DNA of 64,000 nt from Protula sp. h YS-2021 (lineage: Eukaryota; Annelida; Polychaeta; Sabellida; Serpulidae): the NCBI GenBank assembly GCA_949752745.1, contig OX457029.1, positions 46,110,000-46,173,999 of the forward strand. Reading direction: 5' to 3'. The first letter of the stretch is position 1. Each line of letters starts with the position of its first letter. The notes under the pieces were generated by a model. That model was not told the origin of the DNA, searched no databases, and was given only the letters and a program-made list of their open reading frames with translations. Shown here piece by piece: positions 11,291-22,965 of the stretch. Both the position numbers and the translations under genes were made by a program.

Positions 11291-12681
11291 TCACCTCCAC
11301 TTCTTTTTGCGGCGCCCTTCTGTTTCTTTCTTCTCTACAACGCTTTTGACTTCCTCTTCGAACTTGAAGCGAGGGATGTCTCTGCTGTTAGAGAAGCACT
11401 GCATCTCAAAGACGTCCCTCTTCAAATCTTGTGGAATGTCTTCGCCTGTCGTCAACCACTCGGTGTGAGAAAGCCAAGTTCAAATTATTTCACCCTCAAA
11501 TATTAGAAGTCAATTTTCGAATAAATCACTTCCCCGACCCCCCCCCCCCCCCCCCCCCCCCGCCTTTTCCGTTCTGGAAAGGCATCTGAGGAGCACCAAC
11601 GAATCTGTGCTCTTATATTATGATCGATGTATTGAGCAAAAATATTTCAGGAGTTGTTTTTTCTGTCTTTTACTCGTGTCTTGAAGGCACAATGTGAACG
11701 CGGTCTTTCGGCAGCCATAAAGATTGGTTTGAGGCGGGAAAACCTGGAACTGAAGCCTCGGGTATACGGCATTGCTTCGGGACTTCCAAACTGAGATGCC
11801 GGTATGCCTTGGAACTGCATTTTGAAAAAAAAAAAACAAAAAAACAATCGCTGCTCAATAACTATCACGATTTGTTTCAATCAAAAGAGAGCATCTCAGT
11901 GCTACAGTTCTCTCACCGTTTTTCAGGAGTATCTTGCGCACCCTTGCGTATGACGTGGCAACATCTCTCACACGCCTCTTGGCAATCCTTTCTCTAAGGC
12001 CTGCTATTGTGTCCAGCCCGTACTTGTATTTCAGGGGAAAATCAAACGGCTACAAAATACAAGTAAAACCTCCTTTTGCGAAAACCTCTACTTAGTTAAC
12101 AACCTCCGATCAGCCAACACAGGCTTGTTCGAATTTTATACTTTCAATACGAAACACTACTCTCTTTAGCGACACCTCTGTATAATAAGCATTTTAGCCA
12201 GCCCAAAGCATTATGCTCGATAAATGCAAACACAGTAAAGGAGAACACTTGTTTAAAAGAAACAGCTCTTCAAAGCTAAAGGAACAAACCCACCCCACCC
12301 ATTCAATATGAAAATATTAATTAGTTAAGATTCGTTTTACATGAAAATCACTCAAAACTGTTTTTATAATTCAATGTCTATCATTAACATATTTTCTTCG
12401 CAAAAGTTTATAATATTTTTTTTCTCTCCAAACAAACTTTACAACGAGCGTCACCATAATTCCGCAACTATTTCTTTTCTTCTCCATAACATTTTTTTTT
12501 CGTTTGACAAATCAGACATCCTGTTATCTTATCTTAAGTGTGTGCGTATTTTACTTACAAAGGCAGTCTTCACGGTTTCATCGTACATGGGTGGGTGCCT
12601 CATGAACTTCATCAGCCTAGAATTATGCATCAAATACCGGGCAGTGTGCCTTCCTGCCAGCTTGCTCATGTATGCCGTTCG
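11291..12681 (-). CDS. 3' end of an unidentified host gene, four coding exons
   Basis: Four blocks with matching splice sites and phases form one protein end. Exon A (12681-12559, phase 0) reads RTAYMSKLAGRHTARYLMHN...DETVKTAF, after TTGCAG and before GTAAGT. Exon B (12049-11917) reads PFDFPLKYKYGLDTIAGLRE...RKILLKN, flanked by TTTTGTAG and GTGAGA. Exon C (11814-11674) reads VPRHTGISVWKSRSNAVYPR...LCLQDT, after a T-rich tract with TGCAG and before GTAAAA. Exon D (11445-11291) reads SEDIPQDLKRDVFEMQCFSN...EGRRKKKWR and ends in TGA. All three junctions keep frame, with split codons at B/C and C/D, which is unlikely by chance. The peptide is basic with a charged, lysine/arginine-rich tail; no catalytic motif or membrane segment is visible. 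I do not recognise the family. Upstream exons must lie beyond 12700 on the - strand, perhaps past the satellite block. Confidence 0.72.
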
Positions 12682-12834
12682 CTGCAATAAGCCAATACGG
12701 TGTTTTCAAAAGGTTGTTTGCGTCAGGTAGTTAGCGATGTGAAAACAAATGCGTGCTATTTTCAGATCTGCCAACCTCAGGTCGACGGGCTATTCCCACC
12801 ATTTCGGGGCTACCGTCGTTCGCAATGTTTTAGG

Positions 12835-12866
12835 GTGTGTGTGTGTGTGTGTGAGGGTGTGTGAGA
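12835..12866. repeat. (GT)n microsatellite
   Basis: An imperfect GT run, GTGTGTGTGTGTGTGTGAGG with GTGTGAG extensions. No gene. Confidence 0.85.
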
Positions 12867-12974
12867 GAGGATGTGTAAGTCAAAATTGGCCATATATTGG
12901 CTAAAGAAAAAAAAACAGATAAATTTCGGATAAATAACACAAATAATGCTGCTGCCCAGAGAAGTCCGATTCGA

Positions 12975-13135
12975 TTGCTTAGAAAGGGATTTAGACATTT
13001 CAGCCCAAAACCACTTCGGTCCAAACCACTTCGGTCCACTTTGGACACATCGGCCCAGCTTTTTTTTTTCATTTTACCACTTCGGCCCATAACCAGTTCG
13101 GTCCACCTGAGACACTTCTGCCCAACATTTTTCAG
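12975..13135. repeat. array of CACTTCGGTCC/CATTTCAGCCC words
   Basis: A word of about 15 bp (ACCACTTCGGTCCAA, variants ACACATCGGCCCAG, ACACTTCTGCCCAAC) is repeated about seven times in one orientation. The design is like one terminus of the foldback element at 16837, but no inverted partner was found downstream. Confidence 0.65.
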
Positions 13136-13189
13136 GGATACTTTTGATACTATTCCGGTATCTTTTGAGCAATTAACATAAGTCAACGT

Positions 13190-14210
13190 GTCAACACACC
13201 ACTTTACACACCCAAACTGGTTAATAATGTTACCCTTTAATTAAGTAATAAAAGATATATTACAAAGTTTTTTATTATTGTATCGCATCTCCGGTATTTG
13301 AAAGCAACTTATTTTACATGCAAGAGGAATTAACTTTTCGGAGTTAAGAGAGATTTATCCTGTCTCCGGTTGTTGAAATACAATTCACATTATGTGTAAG
13401 TGAAATTAAGTATTCCGATGTATGTGTGATTGAAAATTGTAATTAATATCATTCCTGTTTTGAAATGTAATTAAATGATTTGAAATAAATACCCCGATTA
13501 TTTCACAAAGAATCTCCGGTGATCATCAACTGCAATCGCCGCTTGTTACTGAGCTACTAAGGATCAAGTCACCCAGCCACAGAGATTAGAGAGTGAGAAA
13601 TAATTACTTCCCATTGGACTTTCATTTTTACTCAGGAGTAAACTTGAGTCCTATAAATGCCCATTTTGGAAATTTCGGACCAAAGTTTTTTGGGTGAACT
13701 TTATTATATCCAGTTGTGCTTTATTCTAAAAATGTATCTTGCACACCACTTTTTACACACCATTAAATGATGAAAGATATATTAAGAGTTCATTTTTACT
13801 ATTGTATCATGTCTCCGGTGTTTGAAATGCAACTAATTTTATCCTTTATCTGTGATTAGAATTGTTTATTTGGATTAAAGAAAAATTGCAATATCCTTTT
13901 CAACTATTTTATCTTGTCTCCATTTTTTCTGAAATGCAATTTACTTTGGCATTAATTATTCCCATGTATGTGTAATTGAAAACTGCAATCGACATCGGTC
14001 CTTTTTCAAATGCAATTAACTGGTTTGAAATACGTACACTGAGTATTACATAAAAATCTCCGGTGTGAAAATATCAATTGCAATACTGGTTTAATTTAAG
14101 CTTCTTAGTGAAAAGCTGAATAAGTGCTGAAAGCCGAGAGGAGTAATTACCTCCCACTGGGTGTCAACCTTTACTCCGGAGTAAAGTTTAGTCCTATAAA
14201 CCGCACTGGT
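13190..14210. repeat. old tandem duplication, unit about 480-540 bp
   Basis: The segment from ACACACCACTTTACACACC (about 13193) through TTTACTCAGGAGTAAACTT (about 13660) recurs from about 13742 to 14205. In both, internal words (GTCTCCGGTTGTTGAAAT or CTCCGGTGTTTGAAATGC) come in the same order. The copies are diverged. No coding region was seen. Confidence 0.65.
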
Positions 14211-14284
14211 TAACATAACTCAACAATACACTCCAACAAAAAAAAAAACAAGAATGTCCAGGGACATTGTGACCAGCCGAGATC

Positions 14285-14490
14285 TATTGTACAAGTTTGT
14301 CCAAGGACAAAGATCCAGGTTACGAAAAGCGGTAAGACCAAATCCGGCGTGCTTGAATAAGGGAATTTCCCTGAAAAAATCGGGCTTCAAAAGACGAGAT
14401 GGCAATGAGCTAGCTAAATATATAATTTAGCAACGGACCCGAACATAGACCGATAAATATATACAAAGATTTGTTTCCCCGAAAAATAAC
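14285..14490. repeat. head segment of composite satellite, copy 1
   Basis: AAGTTTGTCCAAGGACAAAG, GGGCTTCAAAAGA and GAACATAGACCGATAAAT occur here and, in the same order, at 19146-19350. Each copy lies just before a 51 bp minisatellite array. Confidence 0.75.
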
Positions 14491-14689
14491 TTCGAACAAC
14501 GTATTGAAATTGTATCCACACATGTGTACTGCTGACATGTACTTTCGGACATACACAATTAGTTCAAGCAACAGAAACGACCAGAAACGACCAAACACAT
14601 GTACCTTTTGAAAAGAAGAAAACGCGGCGTCTAAAACATCATTACTTAAGTTTATGTTTTGGTATGTATTATTTTGCGGGGGTTTTATT

Positions 14690-15333
14690 TACGACCAGTG
14701 CACATGTTTATTTAACTTGCGTTGATGTGCGGTTTGCATTTCGGGAAAATGCGCATGTTTATTTAACTTGCCGTTATGCTCTGTTCGCATTTCGGACCAG
14801 TCCGCATGTTTATTTAGCTTGCGTTGATGTGTAGTTCGCATTTCAGACCAGTGAGCATATTTATTCAACTTACGTTGATAGGCTGTTCGCATTTCGGACC
14901 AGTGCGCATGTTTGTTTAGCTTGTGTTAATGCGCGTTCGACTTTTCGGACCAGTGCGCATGTTTATTTAATTTGCATTGATGAGTGGTTCGCAATTCGGA
15001 CAAGTGCGCATATTTATTTCGCTTGCGTTGATGCGCTGTTCACATTTCGGACCACTGCGCATGTTTATTTAACTAGCGTTGATCAGCGTTTCTTATTTTA
15101 GACCAGTGCGCATGTTTATTTAACTTGCGTTGATAAGCGGTTCGCATTTCGGACCATTGCGCAAGTTTATTTAACTAGCGTTGATGCGCGGTTATTATTT
15201 CGGATCACTACGCATGTTTATTTAACTTGCATTGACGCGCGGTTTCCATTTTGGATCAGTGCGGATATTTATTTAACTTGCGTCGATGCGCGGTTCGTAC
15301 TTCGGACCAATGCGCATGTTTATTCAACTTACA
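14690..15333. repeat. 51 bp minisatellite, array 1 (about 12 units)
   Basis: The unit runs GCGCATGTTTATTTAACTTG, CGTTGATGCGCGGTTCGC, ATTTCGGACCAGT, about 51 bases. Because 51 is divisible by three, short frames stay open on both strands and read as a 17-residue repeat (MRTAHQRKLNKHAHWSE on the - strand). Stops and indels interrupt them. Confidence 0.9.
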
Positions 15334-15339
15334 AGTTTT

Positions 15340-16370
15340 GGCGGATCGCCCAAAAAAATTAGTTTGTCAATGGGGGCCTAACTGGAGAAGAATCGCACAA
15401 AACTGGAAAGGAAATCAATCAAAATTGTTGGAAAAGAAGCATTTTCAAAATTAAATGCCAATAAATTAAAAAATACCCCTCATATGGCCAATTTTGCGCG
15501 GATCGACAAAATGAGCAATTTTTCAAAAGAGGACTACTTAGAGAATAATCGTACAAAATTTGAAGACAATCTGATCAAAATTTTGTGAAAAACAAGCATT
15601 TTGAAAATTGGTGACCATAAAATCACAAATGTCAGCAATTTGGCCAACTTTTGCCAGATCGCCAAAAAAGAGTAAATTTTCAAGGTAGACCTCCTTAGAG
15701 AACAATCGCACAAAATTGGAAAGGAATCCGATCAAAATTGTGGAAGAAGAAGCATTTTGGAAAGTAGGCACCAAAAAAAATAAAAAATGCCCCCATTTGG
15801 CCAATTTTTGGCGGATCGCCAAAAAGAGCAATTTTTCAAGAGAGGTCTTATTAGAGAACAACTATCCAAAATTGGAAAGGAATCCGATCAAAATTGTGGG
15901 AGAAGAAGCAATATGAAAATTTGACACCAAAAAATTAAAAAATGTGCCCCATTTGGCCAATTTTTGGCGGGTAGCCAAAATGAGTAAATTTTCAAAAGAG
16001 GCATACCTAAGGAATATTCGTGCAAAATTTGAAGAAAATCTTATCAAAATTGTTCGAGAAGAAGCCTTTTGAAAATTGGCAACCACAAAATTACAAATGT
16101 CCCCCATTTAGCCAATTTTTGGCGGATCGCCAAAAAGAGTAATTTTTCAAGAGAGGTCTAATTAGAGAACAACTATCCAAAATTGGAAAGGAATCCGATC
16201 AAAATTGTGGGATAAGAAGCATTTTGAAAATTGGCAAACCACAAAATTACAAATGTCCCCCATTTGGTGAATTTTTGACGGATACCCAAAAAAAGTAATT
16301 TTTCAAGAGAGTTCTATCTAGAGAACAACTATCCAAAATTGGAAAGGAATCCGATCATTTTTAGCAAAGT
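15340..16370. repeat. A-rich tandem array, about 156 bp period
   Basis: Six to seven units are marked by GGCGGATCGCCAAAAAGAG near 15343, 15493, 15655, 15812, 15967, 16122 and 16278. They share CAAAATTGGAAAGGAATCCG, ATCAAAATTGTGG and AGAAGAAGCATTTTG. The last words also occur in the array after minisatellite 2, so the two blocks are related. Confidence 0.85.
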
Positions 16371-16836
16371 TCCTCCAAGATTGACGTCTGCCAAATTTAT
16401 ATTTTGTCAAAATCTCCCTTCACCTTCGTAAAAGCTTTATTTTACGACTGGGTACAATGTCCACCTTCTTCTTAGGACTGTTGGCGGTTCTTGTTACATG
16501 CTACAGTGGACCCCGCTTAACCCGAAGTAATCGGGACCGAGCAAATTACTTCGGGTTCAATACTCCCCCCCCCCCCCCCCCCCAACTATTTTGTATGTGA
16601 CTTGTGGTTTTATTGTAATTCTGGTACCTTCTATGTCAGTTTCAACCTATGTTTTTGTTCACAGTAAAATAATATTAAAGTAAAAAAAAAAAACAAGAAT
16701 TAACAAGCATTACAATAATTTATATGTTTCTAATAGTCACATGTCCAACATGACACATACTACATAACATACAATGCAATAAATAAATCTCAAGCTATAT
16801 CAACGTGCACTATTCTGCTCTAACTATAGTTTAAAG

Positions 16837-17850
16837 GGGGTTTGGTCAACTCATCCCAATGCCAACTCATCCCACTTTGGTCAACTCATCCCACTTTTTT
16901 CATACCAACTCATCCCACCCTGAAAGTCAACTCATCCCACCAACCAACTCATCCCAGTACCGAAAATTTTCATCTCCCCTTTTATGTATTCAATTTTATG
17001 AAATCACATAAGCCACACTATCGTGTGTTATGTAAATTGCAACTACACTCATATCTCGGGTACATAGTAATAATGAGTATTGAGATTTTGAGCGATAGGT
17101 GAGACAGGGGGAATGCTTTGAAATATGAATTGCACTTGAGCTTACCAATTCAACCGGACACCAAAAAACGATTTTAAACAATGATTGAGACATAGAATAT
17201 GCTTTGAAAAATAATTGCACTTGAGCTTAGTCATTCAACCGGACACCAAAATATACCTTTTCATGTTTTGAATTGCATGAACCATGTTGCCTTGTATCAA
17301 ATTGCAATTGGGATGCAAGTACCAAAATATGTGATCTGCTGTTTTGTGTTTTGAATTGCATAAAATCACAGAAACCATGCTTGCCCTTGTGGTATTGTGA
17401 CAAATTCCAATTGCAATCAGAACTGGACCGGGAGTAGGATTAACGCGATTTGATAAGCCGATATTTTAGGTAGTTGTGATTTACCAGAGTATATCGTGCT
17501 GAGTAAGCTTTGACAGATGTTTGCTATTGGCTATTCTTAATAGACCCATATTCCTTGAGAAGTTCTTATTCTGAAAAGGATTGTGGTGTGTAAAAAGTGA
17601 TGAGAAGATCGTCATGCGAAGAGACTGAGATTATTTAATAAAGTTTTGTTTCAACTAGAAATATTTCTATTATTAATTATCATTTCCGAAGAATGAAAAC
17701 TTAAAAAAATAATGTGGTATGAGTTGGTTAGTGGGATGAGTTAACTTTCAGAGTGGGATGAGTTCGTATGTAAAGTGGGATGAGTTGACTTTCAGGGTGG
17801 GATGAGTTGGCCTGGGATGAGTTGGCATTGGGATGAGTTGACCCAAGACC
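16837..17850. mobile_element. foldback element with termini built of CAACTCATCCCA repeats
   Basis: The left terminus (16837-16960) holds six CAACTCATCCCA words at 14-25 bp spacing. The right terminus (17710-17850) holds six complements (TGGGATGAGTTG). Outermost parts match in order: GGTCAACTCATCCCAATG and CCAACTCATCCCA. GTTTAAAG lies directly outside both ends (16829-16836 and 17851-17858), which suits an 8 bp target-site duplication. The 750 bp interior has no gene. Confidence 0.8.
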
Positions 17851-18129
17851 GTTTAAAGTGACTTCAAACGTACATAAAGAAAACCGTGTTTAAATCCGCC
17901 TGTAATTGTTTCCCCGCTGATCCCTTGACTTAAAATGCAATAAAAGATTAGGATCGCGAATCTTGCAGAAGTACTCGGTGTAATAATCTAGGTAGATTGC
18001 AACTAGAGCCTTGGTGAGGCAGGATTACCCGTGTAACAGGACATTAAAAAACCTGCTACATTTTGCCTAAAGAAAACTTCATAACAGCATATTTTCAACC
18101 TTGCACCAATTCTTCCTTTTTTAATATTT

Positions 18130-18617
18130 TTCAAAAATAACCTGACGCTGCGCATGTGCAATTGATGGTCTTTTTATGCCTACAATATGAAATGCATCGG
18201 GGATATCGCGCGAACAAAAGTGCGGACAGACAGACGGACAAGTTCATCACTATATCCCACCCCTACACGGGGGATAATAACCTGCCGTTGCACAACTTCA
18301 CTATATATATTTTCTGTCTGTAAAAAATTACAGAGATATCGTGCGAACAAAATTGATACAAAAAACGACCAGTCCAAAAATGTAAAAACGTCGAAAATTT
18401 TCACAATTTTTTACAAAAATCCAAAAAATAACCTGCCGTTGCACAACTTCACTATATATACTTTCTTCCTATAACATTCGGTTTGCTTCCGATAAATAGT
18501 AACAAAGATATCGCGCGAACAAAAAAAGTGCGGACTGACAGACAGACGGCAAGACGGACGGACGGAAAGACAGACGGACAAGTTCATAACTATATCCCTC
18601 CATTGCACGGGGGATAA
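18130..18617. repeat. Helitron/pearl-like tandem module with GGAC runs and hairpins
   Basis: Two to three related units carry AACCTGCCGTTGCACAACTT and GATATCGCGCGAACAAAA. Two stretches end in GACAGACGGAC-type microsatellite, then AAGTTCATAACTATATCCC and a short hairpin (TATCCC...GGGATA at 18253-18276 and 18593-18616). Confidence 0.55.
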
Positions 18618-19145
18618 TTAGAATTGGAGATTTACCGTTTTTATTTCAGTGACACTTCGTATTCTGGGGTGAGTGCCAACTTGAGTAGTGGACAATAAGT
18701 TTAACCATTGAAAAGATTTAAGCACAAATACACAATGGAACATTTTTCTTTTATATTTATCTGCACAATTTAGCATTTTGTTTTATGTTTATCTGTGAAA
18801 ATTTAGGAAAAGAAGTGTAAATTTCATCAAAAAATAACGTTAAAAATTTTTTCCAGCCAAAATCACTTCGGGTTCCGCGATTCTCGCTTAACCCGAAGTT
18901 TTCTACAGGATCCAATGGAGAAACAACTCGGGATCGAGCATTTTTCTTCGGGTTAAGCGATCATTCGGGTTAACCGGTATCGGGTTAAATGGGGCCCAAT
19001 GTATTTAAAATCGCACTGTAATGTAAATCCGAAAACCGACTGTAATTTATTCAGTTATTGATTTAAATTAACAGGGATACCAGTGAACTGGTGAAGTCCC
19101 CCGCCGCACCCCCTTCTTTGAAATTAACAGTTCTTTTCTAAATTG

Positions 19146-19350
19146 AGAACAAGTTTGTCCAAGGACAAAGTCCTAGCTTACGAAAAGCAATAAGACCAAT
19201 TCCAGCGTGCATGAGCAAGGGAATTTTCCTGAAAAATTGGGCTTCAAAAGATGAGACGGCAAAGAGCTAGCCCAATAATTAATTTAGCACCGGACCAGAA
19301 CATAGACCGATAAATGCATACAAAGATTTCTTTCCCAGAAAAATGGGAAA
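19146..19350. repeat. head segment of composite satellite, copy 2
   Basis: Homologous to 14285-14490, including AAGTTTGTCCAAGGACAAAG and GAACATAGACCGATAAAT. It again lies upstream of the 51 bp minisatellite. Confidence 0.75.
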
Positions 19351-19404
19351 CAGATTTTTTGTATCTCTGGTAGACTGGATAGTCTGCCATAGATACCTTC
19401 AAAC

Positions 19405-21424
19405 AACGCTCGCGTTTCGGACCAGTGCGCATATTTATGTAACTTGCGTTGATGCGCGGTTCTTATTCAGACAAGTGCGAATGTTTATTTAATTTTGCAT
19501 AGATGCGCGGCTCCCATTTTGGAACAGTGCACATGTTCATTTAACTTGCGTTGATGTGCGGTTCGCATTTCTGACGAGCGCCCATGTTTTTTTTTACCTT
19601 TTGTGGGTGTGCGGTTCTTATTTCGGATCAGTGCGCACGTTTATTTACCTTGTGTTGATGTGCGGTTCTTATTTCGGATCAGTGCGCATCTTTATTTACA
19701 TTGTGTTGATGTGCGGTTCTTATTCCATACCAATGCGCATGTTTATTTTACTTGCGTTGATGAGCGGTACTTATTTCGGACAGCCCAAGTTTCCTTAGGT
19801 TGCCTTGATACGCGGTTCGCATTTCGGACCAGTTTGCATGTTTATTTAACTTGAGTTGATGCACGGTGCTTATTTTGGACGTGTGCCTATGTTTATTTAA
19901 CTTGCGTTGGTGAGCGGTTTGCATTTTGGACCAGTGTGCATGTTTATTTAACTTGCGTTGATGAGCAGTTCGAATTTCGGATCATTACGCATGTTTATTT
20001 AACTTACGTTGATGCGCGGTACTTATTTTAGACCAGTGTAAATGTTTATTTAACTTACGTTGGCGCGTGGTTCGCATTTCGAACCACTGCGTATGTTTAT
20101 TTAACGTGCGTGCGGTTCTTATTTCAGGCCAATGCGCATATTTCTTTAACTTGAGTTGATGCGCGGTTCTTATTTTGAATAGTGCGCATGTTATTTAAGT
20201 TGCGTTAATGGACAGTTCGCATTTCGAAATAGTGCGCATGTTTTTTTAACTTGCGTTGATGCAAGGTGCTTATTTTGGTCCAGTGTGCTTGCTTATTTAG
20301 CTTGTGTTGCTGTGCGGTTCGCATTTTGGACTAGCGCGCATGTTTTTTTTTTAACTTGTGTTGATGCGTGGTTCGCATTTTGGACCATTGCGCATATTTA
20401 TTTAACTTGTGTTGATGATCGGTACTTATTTTGGACCGCTGCAAATGTTTATTTAGCTTACGCTTATGTGCGGTTCGCAATTCGGACCAGTGTGCATGTT
20501 TATTTAATTTGCGTTGATATCCGGTTCGCAGTTCGGACCAGTATACCTGTTTCTTTAGGTTGCGTTGATGCGCAGTTCGCATTTTGGGACAAGTGAGCAG
20601 GTTCACTTAACTTGCGTTGACGCGCGATTTGCGTTTCGAACCAGAACGCCTGTTTATTTAAGTCACGTCGATGCCCGACTCTTATGTCTATTCAACTTGC
20701 GTCGATTCATGGTTCTTTCTTCGGACCACTGCGCATGTTTATTTAACTTGCGTTGATGCGCGGTTCTCATTTCAGACCACTGCGCATGTTTATTCATCTT
20801 GCGTCGATGCGTGGTTCTTTTTTTCGGACAAGTGCGCATGTTTGTTTAACTTGCGTTGATGTGCGGTGCTTATTTTGGACCGGATCGCATGTTTATTTAA
20901 CTTCCGTCGATGCGCGGTTCGCATTTCAGGCCATTGCCCATGTTTATTTCACTTGTGTTGATGCGTGGTTCTCATTTCTGACCAGTGCGCATTTTATTTA
21001 ACTTGCGTTGATGCGCGGTTCGCATTTCGGACCACTGCGCATGTTTATTTAATTTGCCTCGATGTGCGGTTCGCATTTCGGACCAGTGTTTCTTAAGGCT
21101 GCGTTGATGCGCTGTTCGCATTTCAGACCACTGCGCATGTCTATTCAACTTACGTCGAAGCGTAGTTCTTTTTTTCGGACCAGTGCGCATGTTTATTTAA
21201 CCTGCGTTGATGCGCGGTGCTTTTTTTGGACCAGTTCGCATCTTTATTTATCTTCCGTCGATGCGCAGTTCACATTTCGGACCAATGCGCATGTTTATTT
21301 AACTTGCATCGATGCGGAGTACTTAATTTGGACTACTGCGAATGTTTATTTGACTTGCGTCGATGTGCGGTTGTTAAATCTGACTACTGCGCAAGTTCAT
21401 TTAACTTGCGTTTATGCGCTGTAG
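19405..21424. repeat. 51 bp minisatellite, array 2 (about 40 units)
   Basis: Same unit as array 1, over about 2 kb. Fifteen or so frames of 60-120 codons lie on both strands purely because the period is a multiple of three. The 17-residue motifs differ by frame (for example RFAFRTSAHVYLTCVDA on the + strand). None begins in a convincing coding context. Confidence 0.9.
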
Positions 21425-22468
21425 GAGGAGATTCATTTAATTTTTTTTTTTCAAAAATTCCGAAAAAAATTCAAAGGTTTTCCAATTCACTCAAAAAGCA
21501 CAAGCCGTATGCATGACCTCCTAGAGACGGCTCATATCGAAAATAAATGAAATCTGATAAAAACTGTAGGAAGAAATGCATTTTGAAATTTTTTCTTCAA
21601 AAATTCTTTCATCGACTGAAAAAGACAGGCCATATTCACGACACCCTAAGCATGCCTCAGCCCCAAAATAAATGATGTTTGATCAAAAGTGCAGGAGAAA
21701 ATGCATTTTGAGGTATTTTCATCAAAAAATCCCCCCGAAATCAAAAATTCCCAACTCCCAAGGTTCAAAACTGTAAGGGGAAATGCATTTTGAAGTTTTT
21801 TTCTTCAAAAACTCGCTAAAAATACAAAAATTGCCCGATCGACTAAAAAGCACAAACCGTATGCACTCACAACAGAAATAAATGACATCGAATCAAAATT
21901 GTAGGGGTAGATGCATTTTAAATTATTTTCGAAATTTTTGCTTAAAAAATTCCCCAAAAATACAAACTAAAAAAGCACAAGCCGTATGCACGACCCTTTA
22001 GGGGTGCCTCATACCAAAAATAAATGACAAATCCCCAAAAATTAAAAAATCACCTGATCGACTAAAAAAGCACAAGCCGTATGCACGAACGCTTAGGAAA
22101 TCCTCACACCAAAAATAAATGACATCGAATCAAAATCGTAGGATGAGATGCATTTTTTTGAAAATTTTTGCTTAAAAAAATCCCCAAAAATACAAAAATT
22201 GTCCGATCGACTAAAAAAGCACAAGCCATATGCACGACCCTTTAGGGGTGCCTCATACCAAAAATAAATGATATCGGATCAAAAAAGTAGGAGAAGATAC
22301 ATTTTTAATTTTTTTCTTTAAAAATTTGCCAAAAATTCAAAAATCACCCGATCCACTAGAAAAGCACAAGCCGTATGCACGACCCCTTAGGGATGCCTCA
22401 CACCAAAAATAAATGACATCGGATCAAAATTGTAGGAGGAGATGCATTTTGAAGCAAATTTTACAGCG

Positions 22469-22470
<2 letters not shown>
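21425..22470. repeat. A-rich tandem array following minisatellite 2
   Basis: About seven units repeat AAAAAGCACAAGCCGTATGC, ACGACCCTTTAGGGGTGCC, AAAAATAAATGACATCGGAT and CAAAATTGTAGGAG. They are irregular in length, often near 147 bp. Shared words with 15340-16370 make it the counterpart of that array. Confidence 0.8.
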
Positions 22471-22507
<37 letters not shown>

Positions 22508-22567
22508 GGACGCCATCCGCAGACCGATAGGAATACCCCAGCTTACGTGTAACGTAAGCTGGGCTAA
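22470..22567. mobile_element. Helitron-like 3' end: (CTAA)n, ACGGACG, hairpin, CTAA
   Basis: A (CTAA)n microsatellite (about 22470-22507) is followed by CGGACGCC and a perfect hairpin with 12 bp arms: CCCAGCTTACGT (22537-22548), GTA, ACGTAAGCTGGG (22552-22563). CTAA (22564-22567) follows at once. A hairpin close to a CTRR terminus is the known signature of Helitron 3' ends. Confidence 0.6.
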
Positions 22568-22569
22568 AA

Positions 22570-22948
22570 ACCAGAAATAACTTCGAGTTGCGCATCTGCA
22601 ATCTATGCTCTATCTCGAGGCAAGAAAGAAATGAAATCACCATATTGGTCACTAAGATATGGGGCGTACAAAGTTACCACTATAGATAGGGGATATTACA
22701 CATTTTCACAAGATTTCATAAATCTGGCAATTTTTCATTTTTGAGAAAAACCAAAAATAACCTTGCGCTGCACACCTCCAATATATGTTCTCTCTCGATG
22801 CGAGAAAGAAATGAAATCACTACATTACTTACCGAGATATGGCGAGATACAAACTTACCAGTATAGATGGGGACAGACAGACGGACAGACGGACGCGGCC
22901 CGTTTCATGAGTCCCCCGCTCCGTGCTGTGCGGGGGGCGGGGTACTAA
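22570..22948. mobile_element. second Helitron-like module with hairpin and CTAA end
   Basis: Two units share GAGAAAGAAATGAAATCAC and GAGATATGG. They run into GGACAGACAGACGGACAGAC, then a hairpin of CCCCCGC (22913-22919) with GCGGGGG (22930-22936), and CTAA at 22945-22948. Confidence 0.5.
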
Positions 22949-22965
22949 TAATCTAGGGCAGTAGA

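Larger units (their letters stand above)
16504..19001. mobile_element. non-autonomous pogo/Tigger-like element with TA target site
   Basis: The left end CAGTGGACCCCGCTTAACCC (from 16504) and the complement of the right end CATTGGGCCCCATTTAACCC (to 19001) agree at about 17 of 22 positions and are each flanked by TA. Subterminal words CGGGACCGAGCAAAT and TTACTTCGGGTT also recur inverted near the right end. No transposase is present. Other elements lie inside it (16837-17850 and 18130-18617). Confidence 0.65.

Noticed and set aside
19556..21516. Several frames of 60-120 codons on both strands as possible secreted or repeat proteins
   Set aside because: All lie in the 51 bp minisatellite, whose period is a multiple of three; frames overlap on both strands and lack start context.
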